A stretch of DNA of 64,000 nucleotides from Chryseobacterium populi (lineage in GTDB: Bacteria; Bacteroidota; Bacteroidia; Flavobacteriales; Weeksellaceae), in assembly GCF_000282115.1 (NCBI RefSeq), contig NZ_AKJY01000032.1, forward strand, positions 1-64,000. Reading direction: 5' to 3'. Positions 26,156 through 35,398 of the stretch are shown here, one piece after another; position 1 is the first letter of the stretch; every line of letters starts with the position of its first letter. The translations under genes and the position numbers were made by a program. A model generated the notes under the pieces. It had not been told where the DNA came from, made no database searches, and was given only the letters and a program-made list of their open reading frames with translations.

Positions 26156-26178
26156 TTATTTAAACCCACTCTAAATAA
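26156..26178. promoter_or_regulatory. Second inverted repeat TTATTTA-N9-TAAATAA
   Basis: Perfect seven-base arms around nine bases, lying in the predicted 5' leader just before the receptor start. The inner TCTAAAT is shared with the upstream palindrome, so it may be a second binding site of the same regulator. Confidence 0.4.
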
Positions 26179-26184
26179 AGCAGA

Positions 26185-28377
26185 ATGAAAAGACAAATTA
26201 CTACTCTAAGTCTTCTGATTGTATCTATTTCAATAAGTGCACAAATGAAGTACATTCCTGAAAACGATACTATTAGAATTCAAACTATCGAAGATGTAAA
26301 TCTCCATAAAACAGGAAATCCGAATAAAGCTAAAACTTTATCTACAAAGTCAAACCTTACGGTAATGGAGAATCCTCAGCCGATTGCTATTGTTACTCAT
26401 GAAGTGATTGAGCAGCAGCAGGCAAAACAGTTGAGTGATGTGATAAAGAATGTAAACGGACTTTATCTTACATCCGCAAGAGGAGGATCTCAGGATAGCT
26501 TTGGAGGACGTGGTTTTACATTTGGAAATGATAATATTTTCAAAAATGGGGCAAGAGTTAACAGCGGGGTATTTCCTGAAGTTTCAGGTCTGGAAAGAGT
26601 TGAGGTTTTAAAAGGAGCCAATGCAATGTTATACGGAAACGTCGGACCTGGAGGGATTGTAAACCTTATTACCAAAAAACCAAAATTTGAATTTGGTGGA
26701 ATGGTAGGTTTCAGTGCAGGCAGCTGGAATTCATATAAACCGACAGTAGATATTTACGGTCCTTTATCAAAAAATATAGCATTTAGAGTAAACGGGGCTT
26801 ATGAGTATGCTGAAAGTTTCAGAGATTTGGTAGAATCAAAAAAGAATTATTTCAACCCTTCTTTTGTATTTAATCTTAGTGAGAATACCCAGCTTATTGT
26901 AGAAGGAGATTATTTATACCATACTTTCACACCAGATTTCGGAATTGGAAGTGTCACAGATAATGCTACTGGAGTTTCAAGGCTTGCCACAGAAATTGAC
27001 AGAAAACAATTCTTAGGAACCAACTGGCAATATCAAACCAATCAACAAGCTGCAACTGATGTAATTTTAAATCATAAAATTAATAATAGCTGGTCTTTGA
27101 ATGCTGTTGCTTCTTATCAAAATTATACGAAAGATTATTTTTCTACTGAAAGAGTGCAATGGAATTATAGCTCAGCTCCTAATGGCAATTTAAATCCGAT
27201 ATGGAACAGGCCTGTTGGTAAAAGTTATAACGAGCAGAATTATACTTCTTTACAGGTTAATCTAAATGGTGAATTTAAAACAGGTCGTTTAAATCACAAA
27301 CTTTTGGTGGGAGCAGATGGAGATTACGGACAGGCAGATGCCATTTCTTACCAACTTACCCCTGCAACTTTGGGTGTTTTACAATTAAATGATCCTTCTA
27401 CATGGGCAAATGACGGCCAAATACCTGATGCTCAGGCAACATACAGAAGAAGAATATCCACAAAAAGATTAGGAGTATATGTTCAGGATCTTGTAGAATT
27501 AACGAAATCAATAAAATTATTGACTGGTCTTCGTTATTCCTATTTAACAAATGGAGAATCTTCTGATAATGTATTTATGCAAAATGTTAAAATCCCTGTA
27601 TCTAGTGCAAAAACAGAGGATAATGCACTATCTCCAAAAGTTGGTTTAATCTATAATCCAAACGAAAATCTTTCAGTTTTTGCCACCTATACAAACTCTT
27701 TTGTGCCCAATACCGGTTTCGATTACGATACACGAGCTGCACTGAAGCCTTCTACAGTAGATCAGTATGAAGTGGGGGTAAAAAAGAATTTATGGAATAA
27801 TGCCATTGCTGTTAATTTAACAGTTTATCAAATCAACAATAACAATACGTACACAACTCCAATAGTAAATCCTACAGGTGATTCAACCCTAAAAGTTTAT
27901 GCAGGATCTGTAAGAAGCCGTGGTGTAGAGCTAGACATCACCGGGAACCCGATGAATAATTTATCTTTAATAGGGGGAGTTTCATATAACAATGCTGTTT
28001 ATACCAAAACTCCGGATAATGGATTTGTCGAAGATCAAAGATTGGTAAGAACACCAGCTATTACAGCAAATGCTTCTGCTTTTTATACTTTCACAAATTT
28101 TGCCAAAGGATTAAAGATCGGAGCAACTGCATTTTACACCGGAGACAGAAAAGCAGGCTGGAATGACGTAAAAGGTCAAAAGCAGGTAACCAGAATGATT
28201 GATGTTGACGGTTTCACCACTGTCGATTTCAGTATAGGCTACGAATGGCAAAAATTCTCAATCCAGGGTAAAGTGGGTAATTTATTCGATGTTGTCAATT
28301 ACAACGTTCACGAAAACTATTCTGTAAACCCGATTCCCCCAAGAAACTATTATTTCACATTAACTTATAAGCTTTAA
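26185..28377 (+). CDS. TonB-dependent siderophore receptor
   Basis: 730 residues. Signal peptide ending ISISAQ, then a plug domain from about 60 (NPQPIAIVTHEVIEQQQA, LSDVIKNVNGLYL, GGRGFTFGNDNIFKNGAR, VEVLKGANAMLYGNVGPGG with the conserved LYG) and a 22-strand barrel ending in the aromatic terminus YYFTLTYKL. There is no N-terminal CarboxypepD-like extension as in SusC proteins, which favours a siderophore receptor of the FhuA/FpvA type. It would import ferric siderophore using TonB energy. Two inverted repeats flank the promoter. A terminator follows, then a PepSY protein, a common companion in iron uptake. Confidence 0.93.
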   Translation: MKRQITTLSLLIVSISISAQMKYIPENDTIRIQTIEDVNLHKTGNPNKAKTLSTKSNLTVMENPQPIAIVTHEVIEQQQAKQLSDVIKNVNGLYLTSARGGSQDSFGGRGFTFGNDNIFKNGARVNSGVFPEVSGLERVEVLKGANAMLYGNVGPGGIVNLITKKPKFEFGGMVGFSAGSWNSYKPTVDIYGPLSKNIAFRVNGAYEYAESFRDLVESKKNYFNPSFVFNLSENTQLIVEGDYLYHTFTPDFGIGSVTDNATGVSRLATEIDRKQFLGTNWQYQTNQQAATDVILNHKINNSWSLNAVASYQNYTKDYFSTERVQWNYSSAPNGNLNPIWNRPVGKSYNEQNYTSLQVNLNGEFKTGRLNHKLLVGADGDYGQADAISYQLTPATLGVLQLNDPSTWANDGQIPDAQATYRRRISTKRLGVYVQDLVELTKSIKLLTGLRYSYLTNGESSDNVFMQNVKIPVSSAKTEDNALSPKVGLIYNPNENLSVFATYTNSFVPNTGFDYDTRAALKPSTVDQYEVGVKKNLWNNAIAVNLTVYQINNNNTYTTPIVNPTGDSTLKVYAGSVRSRGVELDITGNPMNNLSLIGGVSYNNAVYTKTPDNGFVEDQRLVRTPAITANASAFYTFTNFAKGLKIGATAFYTGDRKAGWNDVKGQKQVTRMIDVDGFTTVDFSIGYEWQKFSIQGKVGNLFDVVNYNVHENYSVNPIPPRNYYFTLTYKL

Positions 28378-28412
28378 GAATTAAATAGTATTAATAATTT
28401 CATTATTAAAAG

Positions 28413-28443
28413 TGGAAGTTGCATTTTTGCAGCTTCCATTTTT
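28413..28443 (+). terminator. Rho-independent terminator after the TonB receptor
   Basis: TGGAAGTTGCA pairs with TGCAGCTTCCA (one G-U) around TTTT, followed by TTTTT. Some read-through into the PepSY gene 28 bases on is possible. Confidence 0.7.
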
Positions 28444-28470
28444 CGAATTTTAAAACAAAAACAATAAGAT

Positions 28471-28986
28471 ATGGATAAGATAAAAGACACAAGAAGTTTT
28501 ATGAGAGTCACTCACCGGTATTTAGGGTATTTCCTGGCAGGGATTATGGCAGTGTATGCATTGAGCGGTATTTTATTGGTGTACAGGGATACAGATTTTC
28601 TAAAGAAGGAGAAAATGTACGATAAGGTAATTGATAAAAACCTTACGGAAAAAGAACTGGGAAAAGAGCTAAAAATAAAGAATCTTGAAATTGAAAAAAC
28701 CGAAGGCAGCCTTTTTCATTTTAAGCAGGGGACTTATAATTCAGAGAGCGGACAAGCCAAATATTCCAGAAAAGAACTGCCATTTGTTCTTGACAAAATG
28801 ACCAAACTTCACAAAGCCCAGTCTAAAGATACATTGTCTCCCTTAAATACATTTTTTGGAGTCTCATTATTTTTCTTTGTTATTTCCAGCTTCTGGATGT
28901 TTAATCCTAAAACCAAGGCTTTCAAACGCGGAATGGTTTTTACGATTGCAGGACTTATTGCTTCCATTATTTTATTATTGTTTTAG
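28471..28986 (+). CDS. PepSY-domain membrane protein
   Basis: 171 residues. THRYLGYFLAGIMAVYALSGILLVYRD gives the first membrane segment with the His typical of PepSY-TM proteins; a periplasmic loop of about 90 residues follows (PepSY-like, including KLHKAQS with a second His), then two more hydrophobic segments (FFGVSLFFFVISSFWMF and MVFTIAGLIASIILLLF). PepSY-TM proteins near siderophore receptors are thought to help reduce or release iron from siderophores at the inner membrane. This one is much shorter than the full-length 350-500 residue kind. The link to the receptor is by neighbourhood. Confidence 0.8.
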   Translation: MDKIKDTRSFMRVTHRYLGYFLAGIMAVYALSGILLVYRDTDFLKKEKMYDKVIDKNLTEKELGKELKIKNLEIEKTEGSLFHFKQGTYNSESGQAKYSRKELPFVLDKMTKLHKAQSKDTLSPLNTFFGVSLFFFVISSFWMFNPKTKAFKRGMVFTIAGLIASIILLLF

Positions 28987-29148
28987 CATTGCAAGATTTG
29001 TAATTAAAATGTTAAAATAAGTGAATTTTAATTATTTTCAAAAGATTCTAAATCCCAGAAAAATACCTTAAAATGAGCTTTATGGCACATTTATTGTTCT
29101 TCACTACTTTAAGAAATAATAAACATTAATTATTAAAAATTATAAATT

Positions 29149-29742
29149 ATGAAAAAACTAATCTTAACAGGAGTAATAGCTGTAGCAAGTTTATTGACAA
29201 CAGCAAATGCTCAGATTCAAAAAGGTAATTGGTTAGTAGGAAGTAGCCTTGTAACAAGTAATTTCGGATTAAATACCGGTGGTGGTTATAATATCGGAAT
29301 ACAGCCAAAAGGTGCATATTTTATAGAAGACAACGTAGCAATAGGTGGATATGTTAATCTTGGAATCAGCAAGGTTACCAATGGGAGCCCGACAAGATTC
29401 GATTATGCAGTAGGAGGTTTAGGACGTTATTATTTATCTCCGGGAGAGAAAGGTGTTGACAATTTACTAAATCACGGAAGATGGTTCCTTGAAGGTAATG
29501 TAGGTATCGGTGGATCTTCTGTGGAAAACGGAAATTCAACAACTGGTCTGGATTTCGGTGCAGGTCCCGGATATTCTTATTTCATTACTCCGAATATCGG
29601 GCTTGAAGGCATCGTAAAATACAACGGTGTTGCAGGATTCGGAAGTGAAGGATTAACATCTACAATTTCTTTCAATGTAGGTTTCAGTATTTACATACCT
29701 ACTTCAAAAGCAAGAGAAGTTGCTAATGATGTGAGCAAATAG
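29149..29742 (+). CDS. Small outer membrane beta-barrel protein
   Basis: 197 residues. Signal peptide ends TTANAQ. The mature part is made of short alternating strands with glycine turns (GNWLVGSSLVTSNFGL, FIEDNVAIGGYVNLGIS, YAVGGLGRYYLS, WFLEGNVGIGGSS, GAGPGYSYFITPNIGLEG, TISFNVGFSIYIP), fitting an eight-stranded OmpX/OmpA-type barrel (outer membrane beta-barrel domain). The short charged tail after the last strand is unusual, since barrels normally end in an aromatic residue. Function unknown. Its 160-base upstream region is AT-rich; a strong terminator follows at 29766. Confidence 0.82.
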   Translation: MKKLILTGVIAVASLLTTANAQIQKGNWLVGSSLVTSNFGLNTGGGYNIGIQPKGAYFIEDNVAIGGYVNLGISKVTNGSPTRFDYAVGGLGRYYLSPGEKGVDNLLNHGRWFLEGNVGIGGSSVENGNSTTGLDFGAGPGYSYFITPNIGLEGIVKYNGVAGFGSEGLTSTISFNVGFSIYIPTSKAREVANDVSK

Positions 29743-29765
29743 TCACTTATTATAGATTATAAAAT

Positions 29766-29800
29766 GAAAGCGCCTCAGGAAAATTCCTGAGGCGCTTTTC
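29766..29800. terminator. Strong bidirectional terminator
   Basis: GAAAGCGCCTCAGGAA and TTCCTGAGGCGCTTTTC form a near-perfect 15-16 bp GC-rich stem with a two-base loop, between the convergent barrel-protein and peroxiredoxin genes. Confidence 0.85.
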
Positions 29801-29842
29801 GTACAAATTAAAACTAAACTATAAAAAATCAAATAAATCAAA

Positions 29843-30478
29843 TCATTTATTGGGTTGTGGTGTGTATCTCAGGTACGGCTTAATTTCCGTAACCCCTTTT
29901 GGAAATATTTTTCGGGCATCTTCCGTTGAGATCGTCGGTGGAACAATCACATCATCCCCGTTTTTCCAGTTTACAGGAGTAGCCACTTTATGGGCATCTA
30001 CCAGCTGAAGAGAATCAAGAACCCTGATAATTTCATTGAAGTTTCTTCCGGTAGAAGCAGGATATGTAATGATCAGGCGTACTTTTTTATCAGGATCAAT
30101 AATTAGTAAAGAACGTACCGTAGCAGTTACAGACGCATTGGGATGAATGAAATCATATAATTCTGAAATCTTTCTGTCTTTATCTGCTATAATCGGAAAT
30201 TGCACTTCTGTATTCTGTGTCTCATTAATATCTTTAATCCAGTTCTGATGATCAGATACATCATCTACGCTCAGTGCAATTACTTTGGTATCTCTTTGTT
30301 CAAATTCTGATTTTAATTTTGCCGTAAATCCCAGCTCAGTAGTACATACAGGTGTATAGTCGGCAGGATGTGAAAATAAGATTCCCCATGAGTTTCCTAA
30401 ATAATTATAAAAGTCAATATCTCCTGCAGAAGTTTCTGCCTGAAAATTGGGTGCGGTATCTCCTAGTTTAATTGACAT
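29843..30478 (-). CDS. 1-Cys peroxiredoxin (Prx6 type)
   Basis: 211 residues, cytosolic. Reduces hydrogen peroxide and organic peroxides. The peroxidatic Cys is in HPADYTPVCTTELG (about residue 45), within the Prx signature; the Prx6 group is indicated by the long C-terminal dimerisation domain (NWKNGDDVIVPPTISTEDA, FPKGV, KPYLRYTPQP). No resolving Cys is visible in the second half, consistent with a 1-Cys enzyme. An exact -7 box lies 22 bases upstream. Divergent from the MscS gene; no OxyR-type site was recognised. Confidence 0.93.
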   Translation of the reverse strand: MSIKLGDTAPNFQAETSAGDIDFYNYLGNSWGILFSHPADYTPVCTTELGFTAKLKSEFEQRDTKVIALSVDDVSDHQNWIKDINETQNTEVQFPIIADKDRKISELYDFIHPNASVTATVRSLLIIDPDKKVRLIITYPASTGRNFNEIIRVLDSLQLVDAHKVATPVNWKNGDDVIVPPTISTEDARKIFPKGVTEIKPYLRYTPQPNK

Positions 30479-30500
30479 ACTATTTTGTTTTATTAGTCTA

Positions 30501-30508
30501 CAAATTTA
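30501..30508 (-). promoter_or_regulatory. -7 box TAAATTTG of the peroxiredoxin gene
   Basis: Exact TAnnTTTG on the minus strand, 22 bases before the ATG at 30478. Confidence 0.6.
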
Positions 30509-30580
30509 ATAGACTTTTGGAAACTGGCAAAATTTTTGTTGAGAAAATATAACTTTTAATAAAATAAAAACTAAAAACTT

Positions 30581-31465
30581 ATGGAAGAAAGCAGTTTAAG
30601 GTATGTAGATGTGGTTTACAGGGTGTTAGAAAGCTGGTACCTGAAATTTGCAGAGCTAACTCCAAAATTAATCGTCGGAATCCTTGTATTTTCATTTTTT
30701 CTGATTACCAGTAAATATTTAAGTCAGGCTTCTGTAAAGCTATTTCACAAACTTTTCCCGAAAAGCCAGAAAGAAAGTTCTTTAGTGACCTTAATCGGAG
30801 TTTTCAGGTTTCTGATCGTGATGATGGGAACTTTTATCTCCTTGGAAATTATGGGATTCAGCGGTTTCCTCTGGAAATTTATCGGAAGTTTGGGAGTTGC
30901 CGGGGTAATTGCCGGGGTTGCCTTAAAAGATCTTGTCTCGAGCATCTTTTCAGGAATGCTTATCGGAATTGACAAAGCTTTTAAAGTGGGCGATTATATC
31001 ACCATCGGAAATCATTCGGGAACGGTACAGGAAATCGGATTTTTAACGACAAAAATCATTACTGATGACGGAAAGAAGGCGTATATCCCTAATCAGGTCG
31101 TATTTAATGCCCCGTTTTATAATATTACCGCTTCGCCACAGCGCAGGATTATTTTAAATTTTGAAATTCCTGCTGATGAAGATATTACAAAAGCCCAAAA
31201 AGGGATTCTCGACAGTATTAAAAATTTAGAACAGGTAGACAGAGCAGATGCTTCAGAAGTAATATTTACGGATTTAAAACAAGGCGTATTCAATCTTCAG
31301 GCTAAATTCTGGATGAAAGTCGGAGCCAATATCGTTCAGGTAAAAAGTGATGCTTTCCTGAAAATAAAACAACGTCTCGATGCTGATAATATACAGCTTG
31401 TAACCCCTACAAGCATCAGCATTACCAATCAGGACAGCAACTTCCCTGAGCATCACGATCAATAA
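30581..31465 (+). CDS. Small-conductance mechanosensitive channel (MscS family)
   Basis: 294 residues. Three membrane segments (about 27-45, 66-88 and 93-125); the pore helix reads LGVAGVIAGVALKDLVSSIFSGMLI with the Gly/Ala packing pattern of MscS TM3. The beta domain follows: FKVGDYITIGNHSGTVQEIG, then TTKIITDDGKKAYIPNQVVFNAPFYN, all conserved in the family. The channel opens on membrane tension and releases osmolytes during hypo-osmotic shock. Size matches E. coli MscS (286). Transcribed divergently from the peroxiredoxin gene. Confidence 0.94.
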   Translation: MEESSLRYVDVVYRVLESWYLKFAELTPKLIVGILVFSFFLITSKYLSQASVKLFHKLFPKSQKESSLVTLIGVFRFLIVMMGTFISLEIMGFSGFLWKFIGSLGVAGVIAGVALKDLVSSIFSGMLIGIDKAFKVGDYITIGNHSGTVQEIGFLTTKIITDDGKKAYIPNQVVFNAPFYNITASPQRRIILNFEIPADEDITKAQKGILDSIKNLEQVDRADASEVIFTDLKQGVFNLQAKFWMKVGANIVQVKSDAFLKIKQRLDADNIQLVTPTSISITNQDSNFPEHHDQ

Positions 31466-31605
31466 AAGCTTCACTTATTCCGGATACAGATAATATGGTA
31501 GTAAAATTCCCGGCTTCAGGCTAACTACCCAACCTGTTTTTTAGAACCAAATTGTTTCCCCATAATTATTACTTTTATGTAAAGTTTCTAACCAACACAA
31601 AAACA

Positions 31606-32232
31606 ATGTCACCACAATGCAATTCATTTTCACCCGTTGAATCAAAAGCTTCAGAAGGGCTTACTTTGTTTATAAAGATGATTGGCATATCACTTTTAAT
31701 TATAACACCACTGTCCATTATAATAATGGCCATACCCGTGTTTAATACAAAAGAGATATCAACAGAATTAAAAATTATCTTACTATCCCTTTTTACCATA
31801 ATAGCAAGTTTTTTTGCCTGGCTGATCATTCAAAAAAAACAAAAAAATACCACCACCCATATTATTGCTGATGAAAAAGGACTTCACCATTACTGCAATC
31901 GAAATATTCTACATTCCATAACATTTACTGATCTTAATCCAAATCCTGAAAATGGAAAATATGATGTGTTTTTAACTGAATATGAAGAATCTGCCCCTTG
32001 CTTATGTGTTTATTTGTTTGAGCAGACATTAAATAAAAGTACATATAAGACCGTTAATTTAGATATTGATGTGGTAATTACAAATGGTAATTTGCTGCTC
32101 AAAAATTTTGTAAAAGGGATTTTGATTTTCAGACCGGATTTAAAAGTTGCACCAAACGTTTTAAATCTTTTCCGACTGGAAGAATTCGACAAATCAAATT
32201 GCATTCTTTCAGCCAGCCAATCCCGAAAATAA
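31606..32232 (+). CDS. Membrane protein of unknown function
   Basis: 208 residues from the ATG at 31606 (MSPQCNSFSP). A longer reading would need a TTG at 31552, before an ATTACTTTTA promoter-like sequence, and is unlikely. Two hydrophobic segments (about 24-46 and 52-74) form a hairpin, followed by a cytosolic domain of about 130 residues with alternating beta strands (THIIADEKGLHHYC, YDVFLTEYE) that looks like a small PH-like (YdbT/bacterial PH) fold; that is a guess. No motif recognised. Followed by a 170-base gap with the sucC terminator. Confidence 0.6.
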   Translation: MSPQCNSFSPVESKASEGLTLFIKMIGISLLIITPLSIIIMAIPVFNTKEISTELKIILLSLFTIIASFFAWLIIQKKQKNTTTHIIADEKGLHHYCNRNILHSITFTDLNPNPENGKYDVFLTEYEESAPCLCVYLFEQTLNKSTYKTVNLDIDVVITNGNLLLKNFVKGILIFRPDLKVAPNVLNLFRLEEFDKSNCILSASQSRK

Positions 32233-32350
32233 TTGCACTGGACACTTCCGGAGGTTACAATTAAAATTTTTCTATTGCAGAATATCAAGAGCAAAGACTG
32301 ACTGAGAATAGAGATTTTTTATCAGATAGATCTTAGATTTCAAAATATAA

Positions 32351-32378
32351 AAAACCGTTCCAAAGATGAAACGGTTTC
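32351..32378 (-). terminator. Terminator of sucC
   Basis: AAACCGTT pairs with AACGGTTT around an A-rich loop; it lies 25-50 bases past the sucC stop. Confidence 0.6.
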
Positions 32379-32401
32379 TGATTTATTTAAAAATTTCAGT
32401 G

Positions 32402-33592
32402 TTATGCTAAAACTTCTTTTACTTTGTTTGCAGCTTCTTCTAAAGTAATTGCAGAGTGTACCGGAAGACCAGACTCATCAATTAATTGTTTAGCTTCAAC
32501 AGCATTAGTTCCCTGTAGTCTTACGATCAATGGAACAGGAAGGCTGCCCATTGCTTTGTAAGCATCTACAACTCCCTGAGCAACTCTGTCACATCTTACG
32601 ATACCTCCGAAAATGTTGATCAGAATAGCTTTTACATTCGGATCTCTTAAGATAATCCCGAAAGCGGTCTGTACTCTCTGAGCATCAGCAGTACCACCAA
32701 CGTCAAGGAAGTTGGCAGGGTTACCACCGGATAATTTGATGATATCCATCGTTGCCATTGCAAGACCGGCACCGTTTACCATACAAGCAACGTTACCATC
32801 CAATTTTACAAAGTTAAGGCCAGCTTCACCAGCTTCAACATCCATTGGATCTTCTTCTCTCGTATCCCTTAACTCAGCTAAGTCTTTGTGACGGAACATA
32901 GAGTTGTCATCCAAAGTTACTTTAGCATCTACAGCGATGATTTTATTGTCTGAAGTTTTTAAAACCGGGTTGATTTCAAAAAGAGAAGCATCAATTCCTG
33001 TGTATGCGTTGTAAAGAGATGAAATAAATTTTACAAATTCTTTAAATGCATTCCCTTCAAGGCCAAGATTGAAAGCAATTTTTCTGGCCTGGAATCCTTG
33101 AAGACCTAAAGCTGGATCAATCAATTCATTGTGGATCAAATGAGGCGTTACTTCTGCAACATGCTCAATATCCATTCCTCCTTCAGTAGAATATACGATT
33201 GTATTTTTACCTTCAGCTCTGTCTAAAAGAATAGAAACATAAAATTCTTTGGTTTCAGATTCTCCCGGATAATAAACATCTTCTGCAATCAAAACAGAGT
33301 TTACTTTTTTACCTTCAGCAGAAGTTTGAGGAGTTATCAACTGCATTCCGATGATGTTCTGAGCGTTTTCTTTAAGCTTATCCATGTTTGGAGAAAACTT
33401 TACACCACCACCTTTACCACGACCACCTGCGTGAATCTGTGCTTTTACCACCCAAGCCTGTGCCCCGGTTTCAGCAGTCAGTTTTTCAGCAGCTGCTACA
33501 GCTTCATCTACGTTGTTTGCAACGAAACCACGTTGGATAGCTACTCCGTACTTTGATAAAATCTCTTTTGATTGATACTCGTGAAGATTCAT
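32402..33592 (-). CDS. sucC: Succinyl-CoA ligase (ADP-forming), beta subunit
   Basis: 396 residues. With SucD (not in this window) it makes succinate and ATP from succinyl-CoA in the TCA cycle. MNLHEYQSKEIL is the typical start. The ATP-grasp domain contains VKAQIHAGGRGKGGGVKFS; the C-terminal CoA-ligase domain contains GAGLAMATMDIIKLSGGNPANFLDVGG and ILINIFGGIVRCDRVA, where the Gly loops bind phosphate. An exact -7 box is 38 bases upstream of the ATG. sucD is not adjacent, so the two subunits are encoded apart, as is common in Bacteroidota. Confidence 0.97.
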   Translation of the reverse strand: MNLHEYQSKEILSKYGVAIQRGFVANNVDEAVAAAEKLTAETGAQAWVVKAQIHAGGRGKGGGVKFSPNMDKLKENAQNIIGMQLITPQTSAEGKKVNSVLIAEDVYYPGESETKEFYVSILLDRAEGKNTIVYSTEGGMDIEHVAEVTPHLIHNELIDPALGLQGFQARKIAFNLGLEGNAFKEFVKFISSLYNAYTGIDASLFEINPVLKTSDNKIIAVDAKVTLDDNSMFRHKDLAELRDTREEDPMDVEAGEAGLNFVKLDGNVACMVNGAGLAMATMDIIKLSGGNPANFLDVGGTADAQRVQTAFGIILRDPNVKAILINIFGGIVRCDRVAQGVVDAYKAMGSLPVPLIVRLQGTNAVEAKQLIDESGLPVHSAITLEEAANKVKEVLA

Positions 33593-33630
33593 ATTATTTT
33601 TATTATTTTATTTTAAATTTTAAAGGTTGA

Positions 33631-33638
33631 CAAATTTA
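33631..33638 (-). promoter_or_regulatory. -7 box TAAATTTG of sucC
   Basis: Exact TAnnTTTG on the minus strand, 38 bases before the ATG at 33592. Confidence 0.6.
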
Positions 33639-33725
33639 CTAAAAAGACATGGAAGTTCAAGATTCTTAGCACAAAAATTAAGATGCAAGAAACTTGATTT
33701 TTAACATATCATTCAAAATGGCTTA

Positions 33726-35000
33726 TTATTCGGCTAATTTTTCAGACTGTGATCCGATAAACGGAATTCTGGGTGCCAGAAAATACCCTGTTAAACTGGC
33801 AAAAAGTATCGGAACGAAATACGTAAATCCGGTTAAAGTACCCAAAATAATCGTTGTACTCATTGGAGTTCTCGTTACACATGCATTGATTGCTGCCATA
33901 CAGCTTACGATCGCTAAAGTAGTATCTACAACAGGAAACAGATGATGAATGATCAGTCCTAAAGTAGTTCCCACAAAGAATAGCGGGATGATAAAACCGC
34001 CTCTCCATCCTGACGTTACCGTGACTGCGATAGTTAATATTTTGAAAACCAGAATTAAAATCAAAAAGTTTAATGCAAAGCTTCCATTGATAAGCTGGTT
34101 GATTTCGTTATGTCCGAAATACCTGGTCAAAGGAAAGTAATAAGCGATAACTCCCAGAATAATTCCCCCGGTTAAAGTTTTAATATAAATTGGAAACGGC
34201 CTGTATTCAAAAACTTTCTTGAAAAATTTCACAACAAAAATGAAGATCCATCCTACAAAAGTAGCTGCAACAGCAAACAGAACAGCATATACAAAATCAT
34301 ATACCCCGGAATACTGATATGCCTTCAGGTTCCAGGTCGCTCCGATCCCTAAATGAATAATCAACGCAAACATCACATAACTGAAACAGCTTGCCACCAA
34401 TGCCGGAATAATTGCTTTGTAATATTCTACTGCATGTTTATGGTGTAAAATTTCCAGTGAAAAAAGACTTCCTCCAAGTGGAGCTCCAAACAGTGCTGTA
34501 AAGCCTGAAGCCATGCCTGCAATACTTAAAGAACGTAATTCTTCCCCTTTCAGCCTGAAGATTTTCCCCAGCCAGGTTCCTGTAGAACCTGTAACCTGAA
34601 CCAAAGGTGCTTCCGGCCCCAGGCTTCCTCCTGATGCCACACAAAAAAGCGAGGACAAGATCATGGACGGATTATTTTTCGGCTCCAATTTTCCTTTATT
34701 AAACCTGATGTTATTAACGATCAAATGAATCTCACCCGGATCTCCGATGAAATGAATCACCAGACCGGCCAATAGACCACAAACTGCCATTACCGGAATT
34801 ACCAGCCATCCCTGAAAATGGGCAAGTTCTTCCGTGAAATATTCAAGAGCAATCCAGTAAAAGCCGGCTATAATACCGCCCACCAGACCTGTAAACGTCC
34901 ACATGAAAAAAGTACGGCTGAATACAAAAGGATTAAATCTTATAGGCTGGTCTAAGAGATTGAATGTTTTTATGATCCGTCTTCTTCTGTTGATTTTCAT
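33726..35000 (-). CDS. ClC-family chloride channel/transporter with altered gate motif
   Basis: 424 residues with ten or more membrane helices. The ClC selectivity segment appears as GGSLGPEAPLVQVTGSTGTW (GSLGPEAP at 125-132) and the second as TSGWRGGFIIPLFFVGTTLG. In E. coli ClC the matching motif is GREGP, where Glu148 is the external gate; here that position is Leu127. Motif GSGIPE is also absent (GDPGEIHLIV instead). No CBS domains. So anion transport is likely but proton coupling may be lost. Last gene of the leftward operon from HMG-CoA reductase; eight bases separate it from the DUF423 gene. Confidence 0.88.
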   Translation of the reverse strand: MKINRRRRIIKTFNLLDQPIRFNPFVFSRTFFMWTFTGLVGGIIAGFYWIALEYFTEELAHFQGWLVIPVMAVCGLLAGLVIHFIGDPGEIHLIVNNIRFNKGKLEPKNNPSMILSSLFCVASGGSLGPEAPLVQVTGSTGTWLGKIFRLKGEELRSLSIAGMASGFTALFGAPLGGSLFSLEILHHKHAVEYYKAIIPALVASCFSYVMFALIIHLGIGATWNLKAYQYSGVYDFVYAVLFAVAATFVGWIFIFVVKFFKKVFEYRPFPIYIKTLTGGIILGVIAYYFPLTRYFGHNEINQLINGSFALNFLILILVFKILTIAVTVTSGWRGGFIIPLFFVGTTLGLIIHHLFPVVDTTLAIVSCMAAINACVTRTPMSTTIILGTLTGFTYFVPILFASLTGYFLAPRIPFIGSQSEKLAE

Positions 35001-35008
35001 TGTTTCTC

Positions 35009-35395
35009 CTATATTTTATTTTTAGCAAAATAAAGAATAAGCATTCCCCAGCTTAAGATCATCAACAAACCACCAAGTGGGGTAATAGGTCCTAAAAATT
35101 TCAGATTGGCTCCCAGATAATCCTGCAGGCTTAAAAAATAAATACTGAAAGAAAACAGCATCGTCCCCGCAATCATTAATATGGAAACCCATTTCTCAGA
35201 TGTGGTTTCAAATTTTAGAATATATCCTGCCACCAGCAAAAAGAATGCTGCATACATCTGATATCTTACTCCTGTTTCAAAGCTTTCAAGCCTTTCCACA
35301 GACAAAATTTTCTTTAGTGCGTGCGCGCCGAATGCACCTAAAATTACCGACAACATGCCATATACGGCACCAAAAACCAAAGTAATTGTTTTCAT
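35009..35395 (-). CDS. DUF423 small membrane protein
   Basis: 128 residues with four hydrophobic helices. The N-terminus (VFGAVYGMLSVILGAFGAHALK) carries the DUF423 hallmark GAFGAHALK, followed by TGVRYQMYAAFFLL, SIYFLSL and the C-terminal GPITPLGGLLMILSW, all typical of the family (E. coli YgdD, B. subtilis YwdK). Function not known. It lies in a tight leftward operon: three bases after the secreted protein gene and eight before the ClC gene. Confidence 0.9.
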   Translation of the reverse strand: MKTITLVFGAVYGMLSVILGAFGAHALKKILSVERLESFETGVRYQMYAAFFLLVAGYILKFETTSEKWVSILMIAGTMLFSFSIYFLSLQDYLGANLKFLGPITPLGGLLMILSWGMLILYFAKNKI

Positions 35396-35398
35396 TTT

